From assembly GCA_013202495.1 (NCBI GenBank), contig JABMQQ010000130.1, positions 1 through 47,874 on the forward strand: a stretch of DNA of 47,874 bases. Direction: 5' to 3'. A program made the translations under genes and the position numbers. The notes below the pieces were generated by a model, which saw only the letters and a list, made by a program, of their open reading frames with translations, was not told where the DNA came from and made no database searches. This DNA comes from Fidelibacterota bacterium. GTDB taxonomy: Bacteria > Fidelibacterota > UBA8477 > JABMPR01. Positions 33,099 to 42,743 of this stretch are shown piece after piece; the stretch's first letter is position 1; each line of letters begins with the position of its first letter.

Positions 33099-34889
33099 TT
33101 AATCGTTTGCTAACTCATCAAACCAGCGTTTTTTAAGCCAATAACTTGTCGCTACTGCCAACGCTACAGCAAAACCCATGGCATACCATTCGCGGATGAT
33201 GAGATATACGGGAGCTACTACCAACGAGGTCTGCCAGATGATGCCTACTGCAACATTGCTTAAGTCGCGACCTGCAGATGCACCTGTTTTGAATTCTGGG
33301 TTCTCTTTAAGAACTTCTGCAGCTACTGGATCCCAGAAGCCCCAGGGACGTACAGTGGTGTAGAAAGATTTGAGATCATCCATTTCATCGGGTTGTGTCA
33401 GAAGACTGCCAAGAATACTACCGACAGCACCGAGACCCATGGTAACAGGGAAATAGTACAAATAATCAGAAGCTGGTACGATCTGGGCCAGGACCATGGC
33501 TGTGACAATTCCAGAGAGCATACCCCAGAAGTATCCATAGCCATTAAAGCGCCACCAGTGCCATTTCAAGACGTTTGGAATAGTGAAGCCACCCCAAAGA
33601 CCAGTTACGATCCAGCCCATGGCAGAATGGATGCTCTCGGCCTGGGTGCCCATGACAACTCCCACCACAACGATGAGGATACTGGCACCATAGCTCATCC
33701 AGATAACTTTCTTCTCACTGGCATCTGGGTCGATATACCTTTTGTAGATATCATTGATCAGATATGCAGCACCGGCATTTACTGTTGAATCAAAGGTACT
33801 CATATAGGCTGCCAGCAAACCGGCGATGACCAGACCGGTTACCCCAACCGGAAAAAATTCTCGAATAACGAAAGGCATAAGCATTTCAAAATCAGCAGCA
33901 CCTTCCATACTACGGAGCTCGCCACTAAAGAAAACAAGTCCCAACACTGCGATACCACCGATCATGAGCCAGCGGGGAATTAAAGCTGCGGAAACCATTC
34001 CGCTCATCATGGCGGATTCTTTGGGGCTGCGAGTAGCCAGGACACGCTGCATATCATAATTGGGAGCTGTTCCCGCCATACTTGTGAGGATCCCTTTGAA
34101 GAGCATCATCATCCACACGATAGTGAACATATTATAACCGTCCGCCGTGATCTTTTCCGTCACGGAAGGGAGCAGGCCGGACCAATCCAGGTCAAGTGTG
34201 TAGCCAAAGAACAATGTTTTCCAGCCATCAGGGATTACTGCATTAAGAGCATCCGGTGCCACATTGCTCATGGCGATGAAGGCAATAAAGATGGAAGCGA
34301 TGGTCAACATGACAAACTGGAATACATCGGTAATTACCACACTGAACATTCCACCGAGGATGACATAGAAGGTCGTTATCGCCATGAGTACCATTGCATA
34401 TGTATCTGGAGTCCAATCCCAGGGTAGAAATGCTGCAGCAAATCGACCGACACCCTGATAGGCATAAATCAGGAAGCTGATAACCGATATCAGCGCAAAT
34501 ACCACAATCGCGATACGTGAGAGTTCGGCCCCGCGACCTTTACCAAAACGGGTTCCGATCCACTCAGCGCCTGTAACAACACCACTGCGACGGATCCAAA
34601 CCGCCAGGTAAATCATGAGGAATATTTGATTAAATGTGGGCCACAACCAGGGCAGCCAGGTGCCTTTAAGCCCATAGACGAAGAGCATGCTGACCAACCA
34701 CATGGTACCAGCTATATCAAACATGCTTGAGGCATTGGAGACTCCAAGAACATACCAGGGGATACTTCTGCCACCTAAGAAGTAGGCATCCATTCCTTCA
34801 CCTGCCCTGCTTCTCAACCAAAGTCCCATTAGCACTACAGCTACGAGATAGATAACAATAATCGAACTATCAATAATGTGGAGGGTCAT
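33099..34889 (-). CDS. Sodium:solute symporter (SSS family), sugar importer
   Basis: This 596-residue inner-membrane protein has about 14 hydrophobic segments and the signature of the SSS family (MDAYFLGGRSIPWYVLGVSN near residues 33-52; AGLLAAYMSTFDSTVNAGAAY around 355-375). SSS proteins couple sugar or other solute uptake to a Na+ gradient. Lying between a GH2 enzyme and cellobiose phosphorylase, it most likely imports cellobiose or glucose released outside the inner membrane; the substrate is inferred from context. A strong Shine-Dalgarno (AAAGGAG) precedes the ATG. Na+ coupling would fit a marine or saline habitat. Confidence 0.9.
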   Translation of the reverse strand: MTLHIIDSSIIVIYLVAVVLMGLWLRSRAGEGMDAYFLGGRSIPWYVLGVSNASSMFDIAGTMWLVSMLFVYGLKGTWLPWLWPTFNQIFLMIYLAVWIRRSGVVTGAEWIGTRFGKGRGAELSRIAIVVFALISVISFLIYAYQGVGRFAAAFLPWDWTPDTYAMVLMAITTFYVILGGMFSVVITDVFQFVMLTIASIFIAFIAMSNVAPDALNAVIPDGWKTLFFGYTLDLDWSGLLPSVTEKITADGYNMFTIVWMMMLFKGILTSMAGTAPNYDMQRVLATRSPKESAMMSGMVSAALIPRWLMIGGIAVLGLVFFSGELRSMEGAADFEMLMPFVIREFFPVGVTGLVIAGLLAAYMSTFDSTVNAGAAYLINDIYKRYIDPDASEKKVIWMSYGASILIVVVGVVMGTQAESIHSAMGWIVTGLWGGFTIPNVLKWHWWRFNGYGYFWGMLSGIVTAMVLAQIVPASDYLYYFPVTMGLGAVGSILGSLLTQPDEMDDLKSFYTTVRPWGFWDPVAAEVLKENPEFKTGASAGRDLSNVAVGIIWQTSLVVAPVYLIIREWYAMGFAVALAVATSYWLKKRWFDELAND

Positions 34890-34917
34890 AGTCAGAGGCT
34901 CCTTTGAGACTATTTAT

Positions 34918-36756
34918 TTACTTATTTTTACTGTGCTTAGGTAAATTCGTATAGTAATTTTGGAGAACATAGAATGCTTTTTTCTTCTCCCCATTGCTGC
35001 CAATCAATCCTTTTCGATTCCAGCCATCCTGGATTCCTGGTAATACCCGACGAGGTGAATGGAAATCAACCAATATCCATGGTGTTGCTCCACGTAATTG
35101 GGGAATTCTCTGTATCATTTCAATGGATTCTCTATATAGATACTCCTGAAATTCTTCGGTCCAGATGGTGAGACTATCACCATGTAAGCCCTGAAGCGCA
35201 CCACCACCAAATTCAGAAATGATAACAGGTTTATCTTGATCTATGGCCCATTTAATTTGGTCACACTTTTCAGGTAAGCCATCATACCAACCGATATATT
35301 GGTTAAAACTCAGGACATCCACATATTCAGCAAAAGGATCTGATATCTTTCTGGTCAAACCATCTTCTCCTTCTCCATGCATTTCCAGGGCTGCGCTGAT
35401 GAGCCGCGTCTCATCCTGTTGTAAGGTGAAGTCATGAAGTTTCTTCAGGAAATCCATTCTAGCATCACTGACAGGCGTCTCATTGGCCATGGACCATATG
35501 ATGACAGAGGCTCGGTTTTTGTCACGTGAGATAACTTCGCTAAGTTGCTGCTGTGCAGTAGCATAGGTCTGCTCGTTCTCCCATGAGATCGTCCAATACA
35601 CAGGATTTTCTTCCCAGACCAACATGCCTATCTCATCGGCTAAACGAACCATATATTCATTATGAGGATAATGGGCTAAGCGTACATAATTGCATCCTAA
35701 TTCTTTAGCCCAACCAAGCAGAAGATGAGCGTCTTCCATGCTGTGGGCTCGACCCCCTCGAAGGGGATTTTCTTCATGCAATGATATCCCCTTGAGAAAA
35801 ATAGACTCGCCGTTTAACAAGATGTCTGCGCCTTTGGTCTGAATGGTGCGAAATCCAATCTGATCGTGAATCTCTTCAGTCCCAGATTTAATAATCACAT
35901 CATAGAGTTTAGGGTTTTCTGGTGACCAGTATGTAATCCGCTTTGAAGAGATGTTGAGTTCAGCACGACCCAGATCATCAGTTTTAAGTTTTTTTCTCAG
36001 CTTCAATTCGGGAATGAGTAGTTCGACTTTGCGATTGGTCTCATCCACCCCATCGAGTTGAATGTATCCAGCAAGTGTTCGCTTGGAATCTTTGGCTAGT
36101 TGTACAAAATAGTCCTTAACAAAAGTTTCTGGCACTTCGACGATCTGGACATCCCGCGTCAGACCACCAAAATTCCACCAGTCTGTGTTTACGGTGGGGA
36201 CTTCATCTTTTTTACGTTTATTATCAACCTTGACGATGAGGAAGTTATCGTGTGTTTTGAGTAGATCTGTAATCTCATAATTGAAGGGTGTGAACCCTCC
36301 TTTGTGCATCCCCAATTTGTGGCCATTCAGGTAAACATCAGCTTGATAATTGGCAGCACCAAAGTGGACAAATACGCGATTATCTGCTGCTTCTCTGATA
36401 TAGTCGAAGGACTTCTTGTACCAGATAGTTCCCTCATAGTAGTAAAGCTTTTCTTTTTGTGAGTTCCAATCACCGGGCACATTAATCGTTTCGGATAGCT
36501 CAAAGTCATACTCGACTCTGTCCCAGGGGTTTACAGGCTTTTGATTGGCAAAATAACCGCCACTTTTACTGGGATCAGCATAGTCATCAAAAGGAGTGTA
36601 GCGATAATTGTAATATCCATTCTCGTAGGGATCCACAATGTAGTTCCAAATCCCATTTAAGGAGGTTGTCGTTCTTCCTGGGAGATTCTGGATCAACGAC
36701 TCTGCTCCCATGGAAATAAGGAAAAGGAGTAAAAAGAGTATCAGTCTTTTTAGCAT
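34918..36756 (-). CDS. GH2 glycoside hydrolase, exported
   Basis: This 612-residue enzyme is a family GH2 retaining hydrolase of beta-glucuronidase-like length. A signal peptide (LILFLLLFLISMGAES) directs it to the periplasm. The N-terminal jellyroll sugar-binding domain (about 50-215) and Ig-like domain (about 215-310) precede the (beta/alpha)8 barrel. The acid/base is Glu426 in SMANETP and the nucleophile Glu515 in ISEFGGG; their 89-residue spacing matches beta-glucuronidases. Specificity could be beta-glucosidase, galactosidase or glucuronidase; in a glucan cluster it may remove side groups or cleave terminal beta-glucose. AGGAG lies 6 nt before the ATG. No T9SS tail. Confidence 0.88.
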   Translation of the reverse strand: MLKRLILFLLLFLISMGAESLIQNLPGRTTTSLNGIWNYIVDPYENGYYNYRYTPFDDYADPSKSGGYFANQKPVNPWDRVEYDFELSETINVPGDWNSQKEKLYYYEGTIWYKKSFDYIREAADNRVFVHFGAANYQADVYLNGHKLGMHKGGFTPFNYEITDLLKTHDNFLIVKVDNKRKKDEVPTVNTDWWNFGGLTRDVQIVEVPETFVKDYFVQLAKDSKRTLAGYIQLDGVDETNRKVELLIPELKLRKKLKTDDLGRAELNISSKRITYWSPENPKLYDVIIKSGTEEIHDQIGFRTIQTKGADILLNGESIFLKGISLHEENPLRGGRAHSMEDAHLLLGWAKELGCNYVRLAHYPHNEYMVRLADEIGMLVWEENPVYWTISWENEQTYATAQQQLSEVISRDKNRASVIIWSMANETPVSDARMDFLKKLHDFTLQQDETRLISAALEMHGEGEDGLTRKISDPFAEYVDVLSFNQYIGWYDGLPEKCDQIKWAIDQDKPVIISEFGGGALQGLHGDSLTIWTEEFQEYLYRESIEMIQRIPQLRGATPWILVDFHSPRRVLPGIQDGWNRKGLIGSNGEKKKAFYVLQNYYTNLPKHSKNK

Positions 36757-36772
36757 GGAAATCTCCTAAGCA

Positions 36773-38059
36773 TTATTGGAGACCACCACGAATAGGATAG
36801 GAATAATATATTTTATTTGAATCTATTCGTGCCAGGACTCGATATGTATATAAGACCCCGGCAGATAAACCATTGTCTTCGAATTCATCCGCTATTCCAC
36901 CTAATTCTGCAATCTCCTCGAAGGATGCTTCCCCAACACGACGCTGGATGAATATTCTGTCATTTTCGGACGTACGGTTTCTCCAGGAAATCTTGAGCTT
37001 GCTGGAACCAACATTCGTCATTTCAAGATCGGTTGGTCCATCGGGGTGGGCATAAATCAGAATATCTTTAACCTCAGGCCAGGTTCTGTCCTCTCGCTCA
37101 TAAATTCTGAACCATCCTCCATCATCCCAGACCTGGAAGGGGATATTATTGCGCAGTGCTTCTTCTACATAAGTTGCATAATGACGCATCCTGGAATTGT
37201 AGTCGCATTCCTGAACAGCACCAAATTCACTAATCATGGCCGGAATATTGTTGGCTGCCGACCAATCTCCTGCCTGCCTGAACATAGATGCGATGTCATT
37301 TATATCTGCTTGTGTTCCCCAGGTCCCCTGCCCTTGACCGGCAAATGACCAGGGATCGTAGGAGTGCCAATAGGCCATGAGGTAGTCATCATCCAGAATA
37401 CTGGCTGACATCATTTGCTCAAGAGCAGACCATTCGTGCCCCGAATAGATCACAATCCTGGTGGGATTATTTGTCCTAATAATGGGCAATATTCTGGCAT
37501 TTAAATCATCTACTTGTGGAGCGGTCAATCCATGGGGCTCATTGATTATTTCAAATAAAAGTTTGTCAGGTTTGTCCTGGAATCTTTCAGATATTTGATT
37601 CCAGATAGATTCAAATCGTGCAACATTCGAATCAGAATAGTCTTCCTTGAGCCAACTCTCATGATGGGCGTTGAGAATGATATAGAGGTCTCGATCTAGG
37701 CCCCAATCAACCACTTCCTCCACGCGAGCCATCCAGGCTGGATCAACTGTGTATGGTGGATAATGCAATGTATGGGTTCCCCATCTCACAGGAACACGAA
37801 CACAGGTAAAGCCTGCTGATTTGTAATCATCAAAATAATACTCTTGTGCAGGCCCCGTATTCCATTCTCCTTCGTCGTCAGGTTCAAGGGTATTTCCCAG
37901 GTTAATTCCCCGAAGCATGAGCGGAATCAGATCCTGAGCCGTAGTAAGTGTGTCCTCTACTTGCTGCAAACTCTTCTTATCCTGATCTGTACAACCCACT
38001 GTGACCAAAAGGATGATCAATAAATAAACACGTACAAAATGAGGAGTAAAAGACGTCAT
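36773..38059 (-). CDS. GH5 endoglucanase lipoprotein with FN3-like domain
   Basis: This 428-residue protein is a family GH5 cellulase. A lipoprotein signal ends VGC (Cys23). The barrel (about 45-335) shows GINLGNTLE, NAHHESW (His132-133), the acid/base Glu174 in INEPHG and the nucleophile Glu278 in ISEFGA. A fibronectin III-like domain (about 338-428, DLEMTNVGSSKLKISWRN) closes it. Endo-beta-1,4-glucanase is the default activity; the subfamily cannot be fixed by eye and other beta-glucans are possible. It follows the DUF4956 gene by 42 nt and precedes GH2 by 16 nt. Confidence 0.9.
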   Translation of the reverse strand: MTSFTPHFVRVYLLIILLVTVGCTDQDKKSLQQVEDTLTTAQDLIPLMLRGINLGNTLEPDDEGEWNTGPAQEYYFDDYKSAGFTCVRVPVRWGTHTLHYPPYTVDPAWMARVEEVVDWGLDRDLYIILNAHHESWLKEDYSDSNVARFESIWNQISERFQDKPDKLLFEIINEPHGLTAPQVDDLNARILPIIRTNNPTRIVIYSGHEWSALEQMMSASILDDDYLMAYWHSYDPWSFAGQGQGTWGTQADINDIASMFRQAGDWSAANNIPAMISEFGAVQECDYNSRMRHYATYVEEALRNNIPFQVWDDGGWFRIYEREDRTWPEVKDILIYAHPDGPTDLEMTNVGSSKLKISWRNRTSENDRIFIQRRVGEASFEEIAELGGIADEFEDNGLSAGVLYTYRVLARIDSNKIYYSYPIRGGLQ

Positions 38060-38101
38060 GAAGTCTCCATCAGATACTTGGAGTAAAAGGTTTAGGGTTT
38101 A

Positions 38102-38785
38102 CTAACTCGAAAGGGACTCATCTGAGTATAAATTTATTTTATCGACATCTTTCAGACTGGAAAGCTCCTTGACAAACTCGTTCCCCTGTGAGGTTTGCCT
38201 GAGTGTCACATAGTAGGATATTTCATACTGTTTACTGCTACCCAGAGATCTGACATTAACCATGGTGTAAGAACGACAATGGGCCTTAATGATATCTATA
38301 TATGGCGGCTCCCCCCCATTGTGATCGCCGCTATAAGCGAACTGTAGTAAATTTTCATCACTTCTATGAGAGCCGTATCCAATTTTGCTCATGACCAATA
38401 GTACTGCGCTTATGGTCAGTGTGCCAATAATGGCTATCTGAGCCAGACCAACACCAGCAGCCAATCCGATGGTCAGGGAAAAGAAGATAAATACGATATC
38501 CATGGGATCTTTAACAGCTGTTCGAAAACGGATGATTGACATGGCACCCACCAAGCCAAAGGCCCGGGCAAGATTATTACCAATAACAATGATGACAACG
38601 GTCGTAATCATAGCCAACACAACCAGCGAGTTGGAAATGCTCTTCGAGTAGGAAGCACCACCAAAAGTCATTTTGTAAGTTTGTGCAATGACCAAACCGC
38701 ATAAAAAAGCTACGAGTAAGTTCAGAAGAACATCTGCAGTGCGGATATTCATGTCCATAAGTGACTGTAAATCTAATAATTGCAT
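38102..38785 (-). CDS. DUF4956 membrane protein
   Basis: This 227-residue protein has four hydrophobic segments in its first 135 residues and a cytoplasmic-looking C-terminal domain of about 90 residues. The conserved GLVGAMSIIRFRTAVKDP stretch near 77-94 is the hallmark of the DUF4956 family. These proteins are commonly encoded next to VTC-domain proteins and CotH kinases (established association); their biochemical role is unknown. Here it is 11 nt after the VTC gene, inside the glucan operon. It might be a small transporter or a scaffold for the VTC protein. Confidence 0.85.
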   Translation of the reverse strand: MQLLDLQSLMDMNIRTADVLLNLLVAFLCGLVIAQTYKMTFGGASYSKSISNSLVVLAMITTVVIIVIGNNLARAFGLVGAMSIIRFRTAVKDPMDIVFIFFSLTIGLAAGVGLAQIAIIGTLTISAVLLVMSKIGYGSHRSDENLLQFAYSGDHNGGEPPYIDIIKAHCRSYTMVNVRSLGSSKQYEISYYVTLRQTSQGNEFVKELSSLKDVDKINLYSDESLSS

Positions 38786-38796
38786 GCTTTCTCTTT

Positions 38797-39564
38797 CTAG
38801 TAATGACTCATAGAAATAATTTCACGTTTGGTACAATCCCCAACATGTTGATAATGGGCATCTACTCCTCTCACATACTTGGAGTAAGCTTGTTTTCTAA
38901 GATTGAATTTACGAATGATACGTTTGAACCACTCTGGCATGGGGTTTTCAGATTTGAATTCTAAAACAAATTCACTTTCAAGAAATGTAACCAGTTTATT
39001 CTCTTCAAAGAGATCATCTAAACCTGGAAACATCATAGATCGAATATTGCTATCAAAAGTAATTCGGTCAGAATGGTTAAATTTGCCAATATACGCCTCC
39101 CTGGTATAGGTCACCAGATTCACTGGGACACGGGAACTGCGTTTCAGGTAGAATAAAAATTTGCTGGCTTTTTCCTGTGAATTTGGAAAATCCTTGCGGT
39201 ATGGAAGGATTTTGTCCAAATCTCCTCCGGCCAGGAGGTTGGCCACATCTGCATATTTAACAGGCGTTCGATCTTTGGAAATATAGGTGTTATTTTTCCA
39301 CTTTATCTCGAGGAACACTTCACTGGCAGCATTCAACTGGTTATAGCCTCGCACCCGTAATTTTTTTCGCATCTGGAGGCCAGCATGCTTCTCGTAATAA
39401 TCCTTTAGCTCAAAAGTATCAAAATAAATAGACCGAATCTCGTAAATGTTGGATTCCTGGAGGGCGCGATGATTGTCAGCAATCACGTATGGAGTTATAG
39501 CATGACGAATCTCATCCATGGCGTACATGGGGATGATATACTTGTTTTCTTGACGACCGGGCAT
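38797..39564 (-). CDS. VTC-domain polyphosphate polymerase-like protein
   Basis: This 255-residue cytosolic protein matches the VTC domain (a triphosphate-tunnel fold that makes polyphosphate in yeast). Visible hallmarks are NKYIIPM at the start, IRSIYFDT near residue 45, the basic RKKLRVRGY near 66-74 and FLEIKWKN near 82-90, all tunnel-lining strands with alternating charged residues. Bacterial members beside DUF4956 are annotated as polyphosphate polymerase domain proteins, but their substrate is unproven. It lies 9 nt downstream of the HlyD-like gene and 11 nt upstream of DUF4956. No CotH kinase gene, the third usual partner, is in the window. Confidence 0.87.
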   Translation of the reverse strand: MPGRQENKYIIPMYAMDEIRHAITPYVIADNHRALQESNIYEIRSIYFDTFELKDYYEKHAGLQMRKKLRVRGYNQLNAASEVFLEIKWKNNTYISKDRTPVKYADVANLLAGGDLDKILPYRKDFPNSQEKASKFLFYLKRSSRVPVNLVTYTREAYIGKFNHSDRITFDSNIRSMMFPGLDDLFEENKLVTFLESEFVLEFKSENPMPEWFKRIIRKFNLRKQAYSKYVRGVDAHYQHVGDCTKREIISMSHY

Positions 39565-39573
39565 CTATGTATC

Positions 39574-40620
39574 CTAAAACAATTCTCTCAACATTTGAAA
39601 TACGCTCTTCGAGGAAAATTTTACAGAAGCTTCCAGCAATTGACCAGGAACCAATAAACCTTCAGAATTGTCAATCCGAATACGAACCAGGATTAATTGT
39701 TCACTGCCCACTTTGAGGATATGGTCATCAACCTGCATTTGTTCAGGACTCACATTCAATTCGAAATTTGGGCCAATTAACATTAAGTGGGATGTCCATT
39801 CAACCATGCTGAAGGATCCGCCCTGGATTGGCAACATGGCGACCAAAGTATCAACTTGTTCAACGCTCATGAGGGTATCTTCAGATAGTGGAAATAATAA
39901 TTTTCCAGAAAGTGGACTCACAAAGGTCATATGCGCCAACACATCACGTGCCAGAGCCAATTTTTTTTCTTCATCTGCTATCTGAGCGCGAAAGACATCT
40001 AATTTTCGGGTCTGAGCGCCACTCAAAGCTGATCCCAGATCGGCTTCAGCGATTGAGACCCTGATTGCATCCAGTCTTTCCCGACGCACTTCAATATCAT
40101 ATTCCTGCTGTGGTATGATTTTCCCCTCAAGGAGGCTTTTAGAGCGTTCGAGAATTTTTTGTTGCTCTTCAAGTCGTGCCCTGGCATAGGTCAACTGGAG
40201 CCTGGCAGCTTCAATCTCAGTTTCCTTGCTACCTGAACGTTCAAATTCAAGAGAGGCTTTAAGCGTGTTAATGTTTCCTTCAAGACTTACAATCTTATCT
40301 GAAAGTGTTGATGAATACAGCCAGGCAAGGGTATCCCCTGCCGTCACCAAACCCTGTGACAATTTGGGATTTGCTTTGTATACAACTAAACCCCCGCGAT
40401 CTGGCACCAAACTTCTGGAACTGAGAGTACGATTCTTCCATAAATCCTTATGAGAGGTAGAGTAGGCACCATTTCCATTGGATAGAACCTGAAAATGATT
40501 TGAAGCAGTGACCACAGCTTTGAGGGAGGTTCCATGTGGGAATGGCACAAACAATAGTACCACAATTAAAACTGCTGCAATCGCTATGTAAGGAGTTGTC
40601 CGCTTGTGCTTTACAATCAT
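39574..40620 (-). CDS. HlyD-like membrane fusion protein
   Basis: This 348-residue protein has one N-terminal membrane segment (about 10-28), a long coiled-coil hairpin (about 105-235, rich in Glu, Leu and Arg heptads) and a C-terminal beta-barrel-like half, the layout of HlyD/EmrA-type periplasmic adaptors. Such proteins normally link an inner-membrane pump to an outer-membrane channel, but no ABC, RND or MFS pump and no TolC homologue are in the window. Its immediate partners are VTC and DUF4956 genes, so DUF4956 may be its inner-membrane mate. It begins a sub-block preceded by a 128-nt gap, the largest in the cluster. Confidence 0.8.
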   Translation of the reverse strand: MIVKHKRTTPYIAIAAVLIVVLLFVPFPHGTSLKAVVTASNHFQVLSNGNGAYSTSHKDLWKNRTLSSRSLVPDRGGLVVYKANPKLSQGLVTAGDTLAWLYSSTLSDKIVSLEGNINTLKASLEFERSGSKETEIEAARLQLTYARARLEEQQKILERSKSLLEGKIIPQQEYDIEVRRERLDAIRVSIAEADLGSALSGAQTRKLDVFRAQIADEEKKLALARDVLAHMTFVSPLSGKLLFPLSEDTLMSVEQVDTLVAMLPIQGGSFSMVEWTSHLMLIGPNFELNVSPEQMQVDDHILKVGSEQLILVRIRIDNSEGLLVPGQLLEASVKFSSKSVFQMLRELF

Positions 40621-40723
40621 CTAGATACCATATTCCTTAAAATTGACTCTAATCAGTTTCTAAAGCATGAGACGCTTTTATCTCAAAATTCATTTGCTAA
40701 AAACTTAAATCATGAACCCTGTA

Positions 40724-40729
40724 ATTATA
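40724..40729 (-). promoter_or_regulatory. Possible internal promoter (-10 hexamer)
   Basis: A perfect TATAAT on the minus strand lies in the 128-nt gap 40621-40748, about 95 nt before the HlyD-like start codon. The matching -35 (GTGATA, 17 nt upstream) is poor. It is the only sizeable gap in the glucan cluster, so a secondary promoter here is plausible but weak. Confidence 0.25.
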
Positions 40730-40748
40730 AGCCTACAACCAACCAATA

Positions 40749-42713
40749 TCACGGAAGATAAATCATTTTCCTGACTTGCTGGTTGTCACCTACGGCTGCC
40801 CGATAGAGATACACACCTGCAGGTACGAACTGGCCATCAATATTTATACCATTCCAATAAATGGAAGGACTACTATTCTGCTCAATTTCAAAGGTCTTTA
40901 CCGTGCGTCCCAGTATATCTAATATCTCCACCTCTAAGGGAACCTCTGTCAGAGTCGTCACTGGAATGGTCGTACCCGCATTGAATGGATTTGGGAAATT
41001 TTGTTCCAGCGTAAAGGAAGTCGGTACTTCAGGAAAGGTGTATGCTGAATCCAGGGTAAAAACCATGGCTCTCAAATTGGGACCAGATTCCAATACCTGC
41101 AGTTTTAATTCATGCTCACCAATTGGAATGTCAAGACTTTCAATAACCAGGGGTGTATAGGATGTCCAACTACCTGTGACCGGGGTATCTTCAATGGTGA
41201 TCAATACCTCACCATCCAGGAATAATCTGAGTTTTCCAGAGTAGGATGTACTTGCGCATTCTATGCTCAAATCATAGATCCCACCGTATTCAGCCGTAAA
41301 GGTGTATTTCATCCATTCACCCTGGGTTGCCCACCCCACGTTTGGGATTCCCGAAGACTCAATTTGCAGATCTACACCATCATTTCGATACTGGTGTCCA
41401 TTATTCCAGGCAGTATAGTTATCCCAATGGACTGTTTCATAAACATCATCCAGATAGGCTACGCCTTGAGCTCCAATGTCGTAATCGGCTGTAAGGATAG
41501 TGCCAGGGATTGTGTGTTCCTTAAATGGAAGATTCTGAGAATTATATTCTGGGCTAAACCAGGAGGCTACAACACCAGGGCTAAAACGGCAATTCTCTGT
41601 TCTCAGATTGTCAGCCAACTCCATTAGAATCATCATGGCAGATTGCTCGCTGGGTTTCGGTCCTGTACCACTCCAATAGTTTCGCAATTGATCCCAATTG
41701 GCTGGTAGTGAGGCTGAATATGGACTTGTAATGGTGTCTACTTTCTTGGTTGTCCACCAACACCATCCAATATTGTGTTCTTCAAACAATTGAACTGCTT
41801 CATGAAACCAGGTATTTGAATTTTCCCCTGTTTCACTCATCCAGAGTGGAACATTATTGGCTCCCCGCAGATTGAGATAGCTCTGGATGGAGCCCTGATC
41901 ATTGGTGCTCCAATACTTGTGAAAACTGTATGACATGTTGATGTCAAAGGGTGGTGTAAGTCCGGCAAAATCAGTGGCGTACCAATTCCCTTCAATAAAC
42001 AGAATATGATTATTATCGACGGCTCGAATGACATTACGAAGGTTCACGTATAGGGAACGGAACTCCTGGGCAGTAACACCTTGAGGGAGAACGGGTTCAT
42101 TGAGTAAGTCGTACCCTCCCACCCAGGGCTCATCAACATAACGTTGGGCAATAGCTTCCCAGATTTCTATAGTATGAGCCTTATTTGAATCGGCCAACCA
42201 CAGACGCGCCGTCCCATCGCTATCACTGATAGGACCGTGGTTCTGTCCTCCCGGGGCACAGTGCATATCCAAAACTACATAGATACCAACATCAGAACAC
42301 CAGGCGATTAAGGAATCTGTAACTTCAAATCCCCATTCGCTCCATACACCTCTCGCAGGTGAGAACATATTATAGTGAAAAGGCATGCGGACATGATCAA
42401 AACCCCACTCAGCCAACTCAGCTATATCCTCTCGGGTCACATAATTTTCGTGGTAGGCCGCATAAAATTGATCGGCACCTACTTCCCCAACCACATCTAT
42501 AATATCATTTCTAATTGTTGTGGGAGATTGGGAAATGGTATGCAGCATGTATCCCTCGGGAACCAACCAACCACCCAGTCCCATGCCACGCATGAGTGCT
42601 GGATTTCCATCTGCATCAACAATATTACGCCCTTCGGCGTGAACAAAAGCCTGCAGTGGTAGAGCTGTTACTACCAGAAGAAAAAGCACAAATATTTTCT
42701 TCAATTTGTTCAT
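40749..42713 (-). CDS. GH5-CBM6 beta-glucanase, T9SS-exported
   Basis: This 654-residue protein has a signal peptide (MNKLKKIFVLFLLVVTALPLQA), a GH5 barrel (about 30-375) with GMGLGGWLVPEGYML, the acid/base Glu206 in LLNEPVLP and the nucleophile Glu294 in WMSETGEN, a CBM6 carbohydrate-binding module (about 402-550, opening EHTIPGTILTADYDIG and containing GEWMKYTFTAEYGG), and a T9SS type A tail (about 565-654, LEQNFPNPFNAGTTIP). CBM6 modules bind beta-glucan or xylan chains. The enzyme therefore acts on polymer at the cell surface or outside. The GLGGWL opening resembles exo-beta-1,3-glucanase-type GH5 enzymes, so a 1,3- or mixed-linkage glucan is as likely a substrate as cellulose. Confidence 0.9.
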   Translation of the reverse strand: MNKLKKIFVLFLLVVTALPLQAFVHAEGRNIVDADGNPALMRGMGLGGWLVPEGYMLHTISQSPTTIRNDIIDVVGEVGADQFYAAYHENYVTREDIAELAEWGFDHVRMPFHYNMFSPARGVWSEWGFEVTDSLIAWCSDVGIYVVLDMHCAPGGQNHGPISDSDGTARLWLADSNKAHTIEIWEAIAQRYVDEPWVGGYDLLNEPVLPQGVTAQEFRSLYVNLRNVIRAVDNNHILFIEGNWYATDFAGLTPPFDINMSYSFHKYWSTNDQGSIQSYLNLRGANNVPLWMSETGENSNTWFHEAVQLFEEHNIGWCWWTTKKVDTITSPYSASLPANWDQLRNYWSGTGPKPSEQSAMMILMELADNLRTENCRFSPGVVASWFSPEYNSQNLPFKEHTIPGTILTADYDIGAQGVAYLDDVYETVHWDNYTAWNNGHQYRNDGVDLQIESSGIPNVGWATQGEWMKYTFTAEYGGIYDLSIECASTSYSGKLRLFLDGEVLITIEDTPVTGSWTSYTPLVIESLDIPIGEHELKLQVLESGPNLRAMVFTLDSAYTFPEVPTSFTLEQNFPNPFNAGTTIPVTTLTEVPLEVEILDILGRTVKTFEIEQNSSPSIYWNGINIDGQFVPAGVYLYRAAVGDNQQVRKMIYLP

Positions 42714-42743
42714 AGACCTTAAATCTTTAAAAGTTAAAACCCA

